Source: Hirundichthys speculiger
Lineage: Eukaryota > Chordata > Actinopteri > Beloniformes > Exocoetidae
Assembly: GCA_018398805.1 (NCBI GenBank)
Contig: JAGFBZ010000560.1
Location: 957,501 to 1,021,500 of the forward strand
Reading direction: 5' to 3'
Length of the DNA stretch: 64,000 nt
The notes beneath the pieces are model-generated. The model ran no database searches, was not told where the DNA came from, and was given only the letters and a program-made list of their open reading frames with translations. Shown here in pieces: positions 36,836 to 47,577 of this stretch (position 1 is its first letter; each line of letters begins with the position of its first letter). The position numbers and the translations under genes are program-made.

Positions 36836-38750
36836 GAAAGCTTCATGCAGTAGCTCTTGCTCCGAGGCTCAGATCTTCCCTTTGAGGAAACCCCTGAAAT
36901 CTGTGTGGTCTTTGAGCATGTTTTTTTTTTTTTTTAGATTCAAATAGCTTGTTCTGAGACAATTATTTTCACTAGATGGAAACGCATTTCTACCAAAAGG
37001 TCACCCTGTTTGTTACAGGCTGGAACTGAAATGATAACAAAAATGATAACATTTTCAGAAATGAGTGGTGGTATCGAGTCTCCAGAAGCAGGTCTGAACT
37101 GAGAATGAACTTAGCTGCAAACTCTAAATGACCCTTTTTCTTTTTCCTTTTTTTTTTTTTTTTCAAATCTCAATGTCTTTAGAAAGTCTGAACAATCCTG
37201 CTGTTTGTGGGTTTTGCAGTGATTGATGTTCGACCCCCCCCCAGACTAAATTTGTGCTATGACAAAAATGCACCCACGGGTCACTGTCGTTTCCAGTCAT
37301 CGGCTCGCGTTGGTGTTGCATTTGAAGTGTCACTGGGGAATTCTGTCGCAGCATACCTCCACGATGCGACATCGTACCCGGCGGGTGGTCTTGCACCACG
37401 AAACCAAAACAAAAAAAAAAAGCCAGGTCCCGTGTGCATTTCTCTGAAATACATTTCATCTGGAAAAAAAAAGGTGCACATTTGACAGAAACTCCTCCTT
37501 AACTTTAGCGGGGCATGACAGTCTCTGAAGTGAAGTCTTTTGTGCTGCGAGCGTGGTTCTCTCATCTCGGCATGAGTGGCATCATAGCTGGAATAGTTGG
37601 GATTGTGGTGACCAGGTGGCCTGTGAAGCGGCTGAGATGATACGACAGATACTGGAGTCAGCTCACTGTGAAGGAATCTTAACTGGAAGGGCCGACCGTT
37701 TAAGATGAAAGCTGAGTGGAGACAGATGAGTAAGATACAGGGCAGAGACGATGCCTTTTCTCCTGTTTAATGCTCCGCTCTTTTATAACTCCTCCGTAAA
37801 AGTGCTTCACACTAATATATCACTTCTGATCAGTACATCCGGACCAAACATCAGCCGTCCACTCGTAGGAAACCAATCTGAAACCAGATGAGAAAAATGG
37901 GATAAGAAAAAGAATAAAGGTGTAGATCTGCTCGTTCATCTGTTTTGAATCCAAAAGAAAGAGCGGGAGGACACCGTCTGAGATCAGCGGTACTCTCCAC
38001 GACATTGAGAAGCTTCAGCAACGCTTGAAGAAGGAATCGTGTTTCTGAAGTGGAACGAACACAAAACGGGCCGTTGTTACCCCCGTGCCACGCTAAAATC
38101 ACGTGACTATGAGCCTTCTGGTTTTTACTGGCGTGGCGTCGCACGAGCGGAACGCCTTTAGCTTCTTTTTAGCTTTTCAAACAGAGCAAGTAGAATTTCT
38201 TCTGTATTTCCATTTTTGTTTTAGAGCAGGAAAGCTTTTCTGGTTTCCTGGTTTGGTTCTGGTAAAGAATCACCGAAGAACATTGCTGTGCTTCAGAGCC
38301 CCAGGTTTTAAATAAAAATACTTTCAAAACTCTAAAAATGACTTGTTTATATCGTTTATTTTTTTTCAGTTCACAAAATGCAAAGCAAGTGAACAGTACC
38401 TTTGTCTTGATCAATCTTTTGTCTTCAAAAGAGCGTCAGTTCTTGGTTCACTTGGTGCACAGTTTTTGAAAAAACTCAACAGGTGGGTTGTTCCCAACAT
38501 CTCAAAGGACAAAGCGTTGATCTGGAGGTGCACTGACTGTAATTATCTTTGCTGATTCTGATTTTTTTCTTTCTTTAAGTCTGGGCTGCTGATACCGTTT
38601 CTGTCTCAGCATGATGATGCTCAACAGTTTGACGCTGTTTTTGTCTTAGATGTTTTCTCTCCTTGCTGGTTGGACAATTTATACTTTCTTTGCTACTGCA
38701 GTTCTCAGTATTTTATTTGGAAGTGCAGGTATTCGTACCTGCTGAGCATT
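36836..38750. other. Intron DNA without a recognised gene or element
   Basis: AT-rich, with T and A runs (36922-36938, 37148-37163). Nothing supported. Confidence 0.5.
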
Positions 38751-38754
38751 TCTG

Positions 38755-39300
38755 CCTGCCGTGTCTCCGATGGTGCCATTCGGCCGACTGCAGGGTCTTC
38801 AGCTGGGGGCCACGCCTTTACAGGAGTTTTGCTCCGTTAATCCTGGAACATCTCGGGGTGGTGGAGCAGCAACAGGGACAGCAGATCCTTTTTTTCCTCA
38901 AGCTAGGTCTTTCTTTGTAGCCCCTTTCCTGTTCAGCCTCCTTTGCCGGCTCTTTAAGCACCTTCCTCAGCCTGTCGTCGATCCCTAACAGCCTCAGGGG
39001 CTGCTGGGTGGACGTCCCTATGTAGCTTCTGCAGTCATTTTCCACTGGTGAGGTAACTACCCTCCTTCCTGCTTGCTAGCTGGGTCCGCGTGTTTTGTCT
39101 CCTTCTTCCTGAAGGCAGTCTCCACACCTTCCTCCCATGCAACGGTCAGTTCCACCATTACTGTCCTTGTCGCAGTAGATCAGGGAACACCATCAGGCGC
39201 CTCCTGACAGTACTGGATGATGGATAAATATTTCTCTACATTGAGAACACCATTAGTCCTAACTGTGCTGATGCCCGCTGGCGTCTTGGCGTTTCACTCT
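38755..39300 (-). pseudogene. Decayed LINE ORF fragment (C-terminal, non-LTR retrotransposon)
   Basis: The minus strand reads TVRTNGVLNVEKYLSIIQYC, TVMVELTVAWEEGVETAFRK, then DCRSYIGTSTQ...RLRKVLKE, in more than one frame with stops. The VELTV-WEE-A-RK and CR-(S/G)-F/Y-G-S-L order is the pattern of C-terminal regions of fish LINE ORFs. Frame changes and stops show it is dead. It is 5'-truncated and no target duplication was seen. Confidence 0.6.
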
Positions 39301-39614
39301 GTCTACAGGTAGAAGGGATTCAGGTGTGGATTCTGGCCGGTCCACTCCAGATGATCTAATTGATAGTTGATATTATTCCCTGTTAATCCTTTCTTGAAAA
39401 CTTTGGGATCATATCTTGGATCACACAGTATGTTTGCATTCATGCAATCCTTTTTTTTTGTCACCCTTTTTTTTTCAGCCATACATCTTGATTGTCATCG
39501 TGTTCTGTCTAGGGATGCACATAGTTAACCGTTTAACCGTTAACCGATAACAGTAACTAACCGATTAATACTAACGGTCAATTTTGTTTTTAAGCTACGT
39601 AATTCAATCAACTC

Positions 39615-39902
39615 ATGGGGGCGTGTCGACAGGTGCAACAGGCCTCTGATTGGTCAATTCTACATCCGCGTAGAAAAGAGTGCGTCATCGAAAAAATGAG
39701 GAAGTACCCACATCTGTACGATTCTGGTTCTCCACACTACAAAGACAGCACATATTCTAGTAATTCATGGAGGGAGATAGCGATGAATGTGGGTCTGGAT
39801 ACGGCCGAGACGGTGAGGAAGTGGAAAAACGCAAAGATAAGTTTAGTAAGTTTATCTAGTTCGGTGATTGTCGCTCTTGCGTTGTGGCGTGGAATAACAT
39901 AG
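39615..39902 (+). pseudogene. MADF-domain fragment inside a hAT element
   Basis: Residues about 21-72 read ECVIEKMRKYPHLYDSGSPH then YKDS, NSWREIAMNVGLD and VRKWKNAK. These are the three-helix landmarks of MADF (L-I-x-V/M-x3-P-x-LYD, W-x-x-I, V-x-x-x-W-x-N). After WKNAK the reading leaves the family, marking the internal deletion. It is probably the N-terminal targeting domain of the parent transposase, or a captured domain. Expression is unlikely but not excluded. Confidence 0.7.
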
Positions 39903-40065
39903 CGGAGACCGCGCTAGTATAAATCAAAAGTGACGGCGGCATCTCTGCGACAAGCTGACGGTGACACATTGCCGTAAGAGTATACACGGGGAAGTGTCCC
40001 CATGCGTCCACGACAACGCGTGCAACATCGCGGCAGCCAACCCTCCCGGACTTATCGGTTAACGG

Positions 40066-40109
40066 TTATTAATCAGATTCAGATTTAGATTCAGACAACT
40101 TTATTAATC
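40066..40109. mobile_element. Tiny retroposed tail inside the hAT end, with direct repeats
   Basis: TTATTAATC occurs at 40066-40074 and 40101-40109, flanking GATTCAGATTTAGATTCAGA then CAACTT. The CAGACAACTTTATTAATC motif resembles a fish non-LTR retroelement 3' end. It interrupts the GGTTAACGGTTA array. Confidence 0.4.
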
Positions 40110-40240
40110 GTTAAAGGGCATCGGTTAACGGTCATAAAAAAAAAAAAATCCAAAATGTCCATCCCTAGTTCTGTCATAATGTTACTTTGACAAGGTGACT
40201 TTACCCTACTGACCAAAACCCTAAAACATGATGTTCCCGT

Positions 40241-40654
40241 TAGAGCTAAACGATTTTATCGATTCTGCGATACATATCGATATTTTATCGAGTATCGATA
40301 TTTTCAGCCGCGAGTATCAATATTCTCAGCTTCTTCCAAAACATCCGTGTCCCACCTTTAAAAGCTTGCAAGCAACAATTTGCACTGTTTGAATAAATGA
40401 AACTATTTTTCTCAACAAATCTTTTATTCATTTTGTCATTGCATTTGCAAGCTGCCTGTCAGCCATATAATGTTCAGTTTCAGTTCAATAAATTCAAACA
40501 AAGTCAATGGAACACTTTGTCACTTTGTCCCTTTTAAAATCTTTCAGAAAATGATGTAAATGTATTGTAAGATGAATATCGATATATATCGTATCGTTAG
40601 CTGAATATCGTGTATCGTATCGTATCACGAGATTAGTGTATCGCTACAGCCCTA
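40241..40654. mobile_element. Non-autonomous hAT (ATCGATAT/CGTATCG family)
   Basis: Begins TAGAGCTAAACGATTTTATC and ends CGCTACAGCCCTA, with duplication GTTCCCGT (40233-40240) and GTTCCCAT (40655-40662), one mismatch. It lies 66 bp after the previous hAT duplication. Non-coding. Confidence 0.85.
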
Positions 40655-40662
40655 GTTCCCAT

Positions 40663-42918
40663 GACTTTGACTGAGCTGAGGGTAGGTGTTTAGACTGAAA
40701 ATGGATACATGAATGCAAGAAAAGCTTCACCTTAAGAACAAGATCAGAGACATCAATGATTTTTGCCACCGCCTCTAAGAAACTGCCACTTTTTTTTCCC
40801 CCTTTGGGTAAAGCTGATAACATTGTACCATAAATATCTGCAGAAATACCTCTGTCTGCCCATCTTTCACCCTCGATCTTGAGTGCTCCATCATCTCATC
40901 ATCATCATTACGCTTCCAAGCGGTTTCTGCTAAAGCCTGGACGCCGTAAGGACACAGAACAGTGGATATAATGGCTGACGTGAACTGAACTGACTTGTAG
41001 CGGAGGAATGTGGGAGAGGCCTGCCCGGTTTTTGATCGACGGGGAGAAAACAGGGATGTTTTCGCGAACGGCTTCGAATGCGTTGTGTGCTCCATCTCAA
41101 ACAGCCGTCTGCAGATTAAAACCGGCGAAAGCCGCGTGTCAGCAGGAGACAAGCGCGTTCGCTAACGATGATTGGCAGCGGGGCGCAGCAGGAATGCGGC
41201 CGGCCGCGGATCTCTGCAGCGCAGGTACAAACTGCTCCATCAACACTTGAGAAAGGAGTCGTTACGGGCAAATCATTACATGATCAGAGGCAGCCGGGTC
41301 CGTGCCAACTATGCATGGCCCTTAAGAGTTCTGCGGAGGTGGAATTCACTGTGGGGGGAAATGACGGAGCAAATGACAAATCAGAGACGGAGAGAATTAA
41401 AGTAATGCAAACACAGGGTGAATATTTTTAGATCAGCTTGACAAGTGTTGAGTGTGAAGGAAACCACAAAAATAGATTTACGTTATGGCAGCGTTGAGAT
41501 GAAATCAGAAGTGTTTTTAAGCGAGTACGCAGTCCGGATAATTTATTGGGAAAATGTCAGTATTTCGTGGGAGTGGAGGAAAGTTTTTCATCAGGCTTCA
41601 GATGACTTGGCCCCACGGCTGACTTAAACAGCAAAGGGTGGACTTTTACTGATGAGAAGGAATTATTTTACTTGGTTCTCTTTAGATGAGAGACATTTGC
41701 TTGATGCAGTGCAGGACTACCTATCGTTCTCCAGAATTTATTGCAGAATCCAGATTTCAAAGTGAGCATATCTTTTGGCGAGTTTATGGATCACATTTAC
41801 ACTTGCCCTGGAGTCTCCTACATATCAGATAGGACGCATCGAAAAACAGATGAACAGTTAAGAAAAAAAAAAAACAAATCTGAGCCAAAATAACTTCCCA
41901 TTGTAGATAAATTTGATTAGCAACCAAACAGTAAAGTCATCCTTACCAACGCTGGCTTGCCAAGCTTTTGATCTCTTTTGAAGTTTAACATGCTCAAGAG
42001 TACCAGTAAAGATGGTTTAATAGTGCAGTTACACTCCTTAAGCAGTAACATTTGCAGAGAAAAAAAAAGAAAGAAAAGCAATGGTTTATCTATTTCCATT
42101 GCAGACCAAAAAAAAAAAAAATCTACCTTATTAAAAAATCTCAGTCAATAATAACTGTACCTGCAATCTTATTTACAGGCTTCACTTGGCATGGCATCCT
42201 TTTCCAAAAATCCATAAAATGATTGTTGTGTGCACATTTTCGTTCCATCATTTCAGTGAAACTATTGACTGTATAACATGTCCAGCAGGGACGTGATTAT
42301 GAGCTGCGGAAACTATGCACCCTCATCGAGCAGAGGCGACATGGCAGCCTAGCATGCCCCGCTCTATTTTCACTCTAAATAGGACCATAATTTGCCAAAT
42401 GAATGTCGTGCCGTAGTCGCAGCTGAGACCACTGGGTAAATGTTTACTGAGATAACAAATCAAGCCAACGTCAGGATTGTTTTCTCATAAATTTCTTTAC
42501 AATCAGACTTGTTTTTACATCCACATGAATCTTTCCTTCCTGGTGATTAAAAAGAATGTAGGTTTAAAGACCCCATAAATTGGCAAGGGCACAGCTATTT
42601 GGCTCTGCATCTTTACAGCTTTCCTGTAAATGCTCCGGGGTCTGGTGGCCTGATCAGACGACGTTCCCGCTCTGCGTCTGCTCTGCTGAAATGATAAATC
42701 TGGAAAAAAACAAAACAACAACAACTAAGCAATAAGATATAATGACGTCTTAATGGATGCAAAATTCCATGCATGGCCTGGAGGATCCCTCCAAGAAGTT
42801 AAAACTGAAGATGAAGAAGACCCGCCGGTACTCTACTGACTTTCCCATGAACTGTTACCCTGCATACAGCAAACTCAAGTGCTTCTTTGGCTGCTGGTGC
42901 GCTTTGTTTCCAAAACGG
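40663..42918. other. Intron DNA without a recognised element
   Basis: Nothing supported beyond short A and T runs. Confidence 0.5.
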
Positions 42919-43077
42919 TTCAAAACTGACTGCTTCTTAGTTCCATCCATCCATACATACTATCCATGCTATTTGTTTGTTGTAGATGTGAAAAGTTCTG
43001 TACCAGCTGGTTGCTTTGGTTAAGAAAAGACACCATCCAGTAACTTCATCCAAACACCGTAAAGTACGTGTGATAAT
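42919..43077 (-). repeat. Source-type copy of the segment captured in the 31-kb composite
   Basis: Its reverse complement matches 31489-31625 joined to 32265-32293, interrupted there only by the nested hAT. Matching words include ACAACAAACAAATAGCATGG and CTAAGAAGCAGTCAGTTTTG. Here the segment is continuous and abuts the sister hAT at 43078. Confidence 0.88.
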
Positions 43078-43469
43078 TAGGGTTGTGAAAAAAAATCGAT
43101 TTGGCAATTTATCGCGATTTTTCGGCCTCCCAATATAATATTGATTTTTCAGCTCCTAATATCGTTTTTTTTTTTTTTTTTTTTTCAGGAAAATTGTTTA
43201 ATTTTCACATTTAAATTGTTTAAAATTTAAATGTGCAAAAACACTGATAATAAACAATAAATAGGTTGTTTTGAAGCAAATAGTTTTGACTCAATTTGTC
43301 CTCTGAATGATCAATATCATCTGATGAACATATAAAGCAACTTGATTTTTCATCTCTACTTTTAATTTTGATATTAACTGGGTAGAATATCGCAATATCG
43401 GGATAATATCATGACCCAAGTATCATGATACATATCGTATTGCAAGGTACTTGCCAATAATCACCCCTA
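43078..43469 (+). mobile_element. Non-autonomous hAT (ATCGATTT family), simple copy
   Basis: Begins TAGGGTTGTGAAAAAAAATC and ends ATCACCCCTA, with a perfect 8-bp duplication GTGATAAT (43070-43077, 43470-43477). It is collinear with 31116-31488 and shares its exact head-side insertion point, so both descend from one insertion event. Confidence 0.93.
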
Positions 43470-43477
43470 GTGATAAT

Positions 43478-46400
43478 GTCGCCCCTGTCGGCTGGACAGA
43501 TGCCATTTAGCAGATGCCACGCATACTTAGGTGCTTGGTTTTATGAGTCACCCTTGAATTGCACCTCTGTGGTGTCAAAAGGTTAGCTGGCATGACTTTA
43601 GCTACTTTTATACAGCACTTTTAGTTAACTTGGCTTCTGTGGGGGAAAAAAGACCTGATTATCCATATTTTACAGATAATAGGGCTTGTTGCTTTGTAGG
43701 ATTGTACCAAAATACCCCTGCAAAGGTCAGGGACTGGGTTGGCCTGGAAAGGTCTGTTGGTGGAGGTGACTCAGTTGGAGCAGCCAGCAGCAGACACCTT
43801 CACCCCTGGCTGAAGGCTGCTAGCTAGCTGGTGCTACCCAGATGTCTGCTGGCCAGATGGCAAGCAGTTTCGGAATTAATAAAGTAGAAGTAGTGAAGTG
43901 AAATACAAACATTTGAGCGTCAATTGTGTTTCATTGGAAGCTTAACTTCTTTATTGGCTTCGCTTTTCAGACCTGTAGGCTAAATTTGTATTTTATATAC
44001 CCTGTGAGGGAAATATATTTATTCCCTGTTCCACCAGAATTATCAAACATTTACCCATGAAGTGCAGTCACTCATCTGCTTATTAGTTTTAGAAGAAGAA
44101 GTAGTTGGGGAGGGGGGCATCCAGCCATTTGCTATATCCTCTCGCAGAGTCTAAAGCACATTTATGAACCTTTCAAGTCACAGTCATGTTTTCGTTTAGT
44201 TTTTTTCTTTTTCTTGAGACGCAACACATCTGCAAAAGCAGGCGAGCCATTTACCCGTTGCACACGGGATGTTAATCAGAAGCCAGTGGTGTGGCGGCTG
44301 GACAGTCAGTCAGTCCAGCAATTTGTCTGAGTACATTATAGCTACTCCTAAATGTAATTGGCTACAAGTCTGATGCTTAATAAGATTGGAATCCATTGCA
44401 TCTGACCAAAGCTAACAAAAGTGCCACGTTCTCCCCTCACATTCTGTGCTCCCTGCTCACTCTCGATGCTAATATTGCAGCGTGCGGTTGTTTTAGCAGT
44501 GGCTTAATCTATGCTGACAACAAATATTTTTGCAAGGAGATATTTTCCCTAAAAAACCAGACTGAGCTTGCAGACCGCTAATTTATACAGCAGATGTGGA
44601 TTTGGGCAATGCTAACAAAACATTTTCAGTTTACAGACCGCTGTAATAACTAAAGACAGCCAAGCAAGTGATGCAATATGCTGCTTCAGTAAAAACGTAA
44701 CCGTGTGAAACCATTGATGAATCTGGAGCACATGTCGCATAGGTTTTGAAGCCGCTCGCGCCAGCAGCATGGTAGCTGGAGCTGCTGTTGCGTGCAGGTG
44801 TGCGGGACACAAACACCGCCTTGAGCCGCAGCCGAGGATGTAGGTTCATGTTTAACTGTCTGTGCCAAAACTGTCTCGCTTGTCGCTATTAACTTTTTTA
44901 TCTGTGCAACCACGTGTGTCTGTAATGCAACCTGAGGTGATTCTTGCTCCAGCATGCCATTATCGCTCTGAAAGTAAGCAAGTGTGAGCTTACATATCTC
45001 TCATTGTTTCTTTCTTTCTTTCTTAATCTTTGTGAGATACCAGACTTACGTTTGCTCTCTGTTTGTGGTTATTAAGAAAGGCTAGCAAACACTTTCAAGA
45101 TATATTCCCAGTGATGTGGGGGACAATAAAAAGTACAACCTCTTACTGTTCTAAGGTTTTATGCCTCAGCACAATAAAAATAATCGTTTCCAACTCTTAA
45201 ATTAATGTAAACACAAGCTCAGGTGAACACGACACTTGACACATTGCTCTGTGTTATTATTTATTTATTGTTTTTTTCAGCAGATGTGGTGCTGTGCTCT
45301 ACTTTGCTCTTAATTTGTCTGAAGGAAATTGCTCGACGAGTCTTGTGGTTTTGCTCAGATGCAGCATTGCAAGGATAAGCTGCGTGCTGGCAGCTGGTGA
45401 CTCATCCCAAGCACGCCATCCTTCTGCCGTCTTAAAAAAATTTTTTTTTTTCAGTTATACAGTCGCGAACTGTGACACCTGTGATGGACTGGCGACCTGT
45501 TGGGGCATGCCCCCCACTTTTGCGCGTTGACGACTGGAACGTGACCCTGAAGAGGACTGAAGAGCTGCAGCTCTTAGGTTTTTTTCCATGTCTTTGCGCT
45601 TTGCACGGTCTTCCCTCCTGGTGAGTTCGTAGGGATGTCCGCTCCTGGGAAGGATGACGACTGCCTTGAACGCTTTCCACCGCTCGCAGATTGTTTTTGT
45701 CTCTGGAGGCCGATGGACTGCAGTGACTACTTAGTGCCTGAACTTCAGCGGGAGAGTGAGGGTGAATGTTTTTCACACCCTAGTCCTCTGTTCAGTACTG
45801 ACGTGTTGTTGCTCATCTAAAGTATTTATTGAATTTCAAGACCTGGTAGGAAGGACCACATAATCACAGCTTCTAATATGTAAACCACTGAATTGAAAGA
45901 ATGTTTTTTTTTTTTTCCCAAATGGTTGTACATCATAAATCCTGGTTTTGTTCCCTTTTCTAACTCTTCACATGAGGCTTCGGTCCGGTTTGTGTCGTCC
46001 CTGTTTGGCCCGGGCTCATGCTGAGCCCTGCTGGACCCGCGGGGTTCAGCCTCTCCCTTTCCTGACTCTATCCTACTTCAGCTCTCAGGCTTCCTGCTCC
46101 TCAAAGGTCAAAGTCTGAGTGTGACAGTGTAAGAGGGAAGAGACTGAGACAGATGACCGCCGGTTGTACTGTTGTGTAGGTTGTTGGCGACTGACCTGGA
46201 GCGGCCCCACCCTGTTCCTGTCCAGTAAAGCTGTGGATGCCTGATGATTTCCTTTATCATTAAGAGAAGTGACAGAAAACAGTCTTACAGTAGTTTGCTA
46301 AAAATGTCACATTTGATTTCTCACTTGGCTTTGCAGTGCTGTTTTGCCGTACCTCTAACATGGACCGAACATCTGGCATCATTTCCAACCTAGGAGATAA

Positions 46401-46925
46401 CTTGTGAAGGACATTTCCCTACTTGTAAGTGATGATATAAGACAAAGGATGGATTGTTTTTCTTTCCGCTGGACTAATCCAGCTTGCTGTGCGGAGGCTT
46501 AGTCAGTCTGTTCCCAGATTTAACCGAACAAATGAGCCCGCTAATCACATACACTCATGCACAGGACACCAAAAACTCCCCTGTAGGTCAGACATTGTGA
46601 CTGCTCGTCAGTGTCTGACTCGTATCGGTCAGCATGTTGGGTCCAGCTGTGCAGCTTAAGTCTTTGGCTGGACAGCGGCAGCCAGCTTGACTCACGGACC
46701 TCGGGTGAACTTGCGTGCCCCAGTTATCTGGATGACGCAAGTGAATCAGGGCAGATCCACCACTTGTGTCTCATTAATATCAGGCACACCCAGCTGTTGT
46801 CATAATGCTGCTGCATATACGGGGCTTTAAGGTTCCAGTCACACTTCGCTAGTTGCAGTTTTTCCTGTTCCTCTCTAGCGTTCTGTTAAGCTCTCTCAAA
46901 TGTCGAAAGAAGAAGTAGTTTTTAG
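43478..46925. other. Intron DNA with one retroelement tail
   Basis: Apart from the LINE/SINE-like tail at 45480-45530 nothing is supported. Confidence 0.5.
45480..45530 (+). mobile_element. Fragment of a LINE/V-SINE 3' region
   Basis: CTGTGATGGACTGGCGACCT followed by GTTGGGGCATGCCCCCCAC matches the GATGGACTGGCGACCTGTCC-type block common near the 3' end of fish L2-like LINEs and V-SINEs. Only this piece is recognisable. Confidence 0.5.
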
Positions 46926-46933
46926 GTTCAGAG

Positions 46934-47569
46934 TAGTGCTGGTCGATATGGAAAAAAATCATATATCACGATATGGACTATTTTATATCACGATAACGAT
47001 ATATATCACGATATACCATAATAAAGTAGGTTTTTAGTTATTCTCTGAAAAGTTTGACAAAAATTTCATTGCTTACTTTTCAACTTTATTTTGAAAGGAC
47101 ATTTAGGCTGAACTGTCACAAACATGCATTTTAGTGCAGCAAAAACAGGTAGGTACAGAGGTACAGTAGCTTTCACATTTTTTTTAAAGTGCACAACAGT
47201 TTCTGAGAGGAAAAACACATTTTTGCACTGAAGTTCAGCTATAAAAAATAAACACAAATTATTTTTCAACTTTCTGAAATCTGTAACCTTGTAGTGCAAA
47301 GTTTGCAAACCAATATAAAGTGTCTAAAGTAAACATCAGGGTTGAAGAGAACTCTGTTTAAGGCATTAACCATGAATAAAAGTGCAAACATAAAAGGCTA
47401 CTTTGTAGAAGTAGATATGATTCTATCAAATTTATCATTGCAGGTTGTTTAATTACATATTTGCTGTAATAATTGATAAAATTAGGTTAGAAACGATAGA
47501 AGAGAAATGGCACGATATACACTTTTATATTGTCGCTACGATATATATCGTCATATTGCCCAGCAACTA
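46934..47569 (-). mobile_element. Non-autonomous hAT (GATATATATCG family), copy 2
   Basis: Starts TAGTGCTGGTCGATATGG and ends ATTGCCCAGCAACTA, with a perfect 8-bp duplication GTTCAGAG (46926-46933, 47570-47577). It is collinear in reverse with 31626-32264. The open frames shared by the two copies are not transposase. Confidence 0.93.
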
Positions 47570-47577
47570 GTTCAGAG

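Larger units (their letters stand above)
39510..40167 (+). mobile_element. hAT element (GGTTAACCGTTAACC family) with MADF domain and catalytic remnant
   Basis: Begins TAGGGATGCACATAGTTAAC and ends ATGTCCATCCCTA, with a perfect 8-bp duplication GTTCTGTC (39502-39509, 40168-40175). The ends carry GGTTAACCGTTAACCG words. Inside, an open frame from 39615 encodes a MADF-like DNA-binding domain, then a stretch near 39993-40043 reads CVHDNACNIAAAN. This resembles the DNA-N-AA core of the hAT RNase-H fold. The interior between them is deleted. Confidence 0.88.

Noticed and set aside
41008..41431. Overlapping frames of 77-87 codons
   Set aside because: No domain or splice signals, and no promoter-like context.
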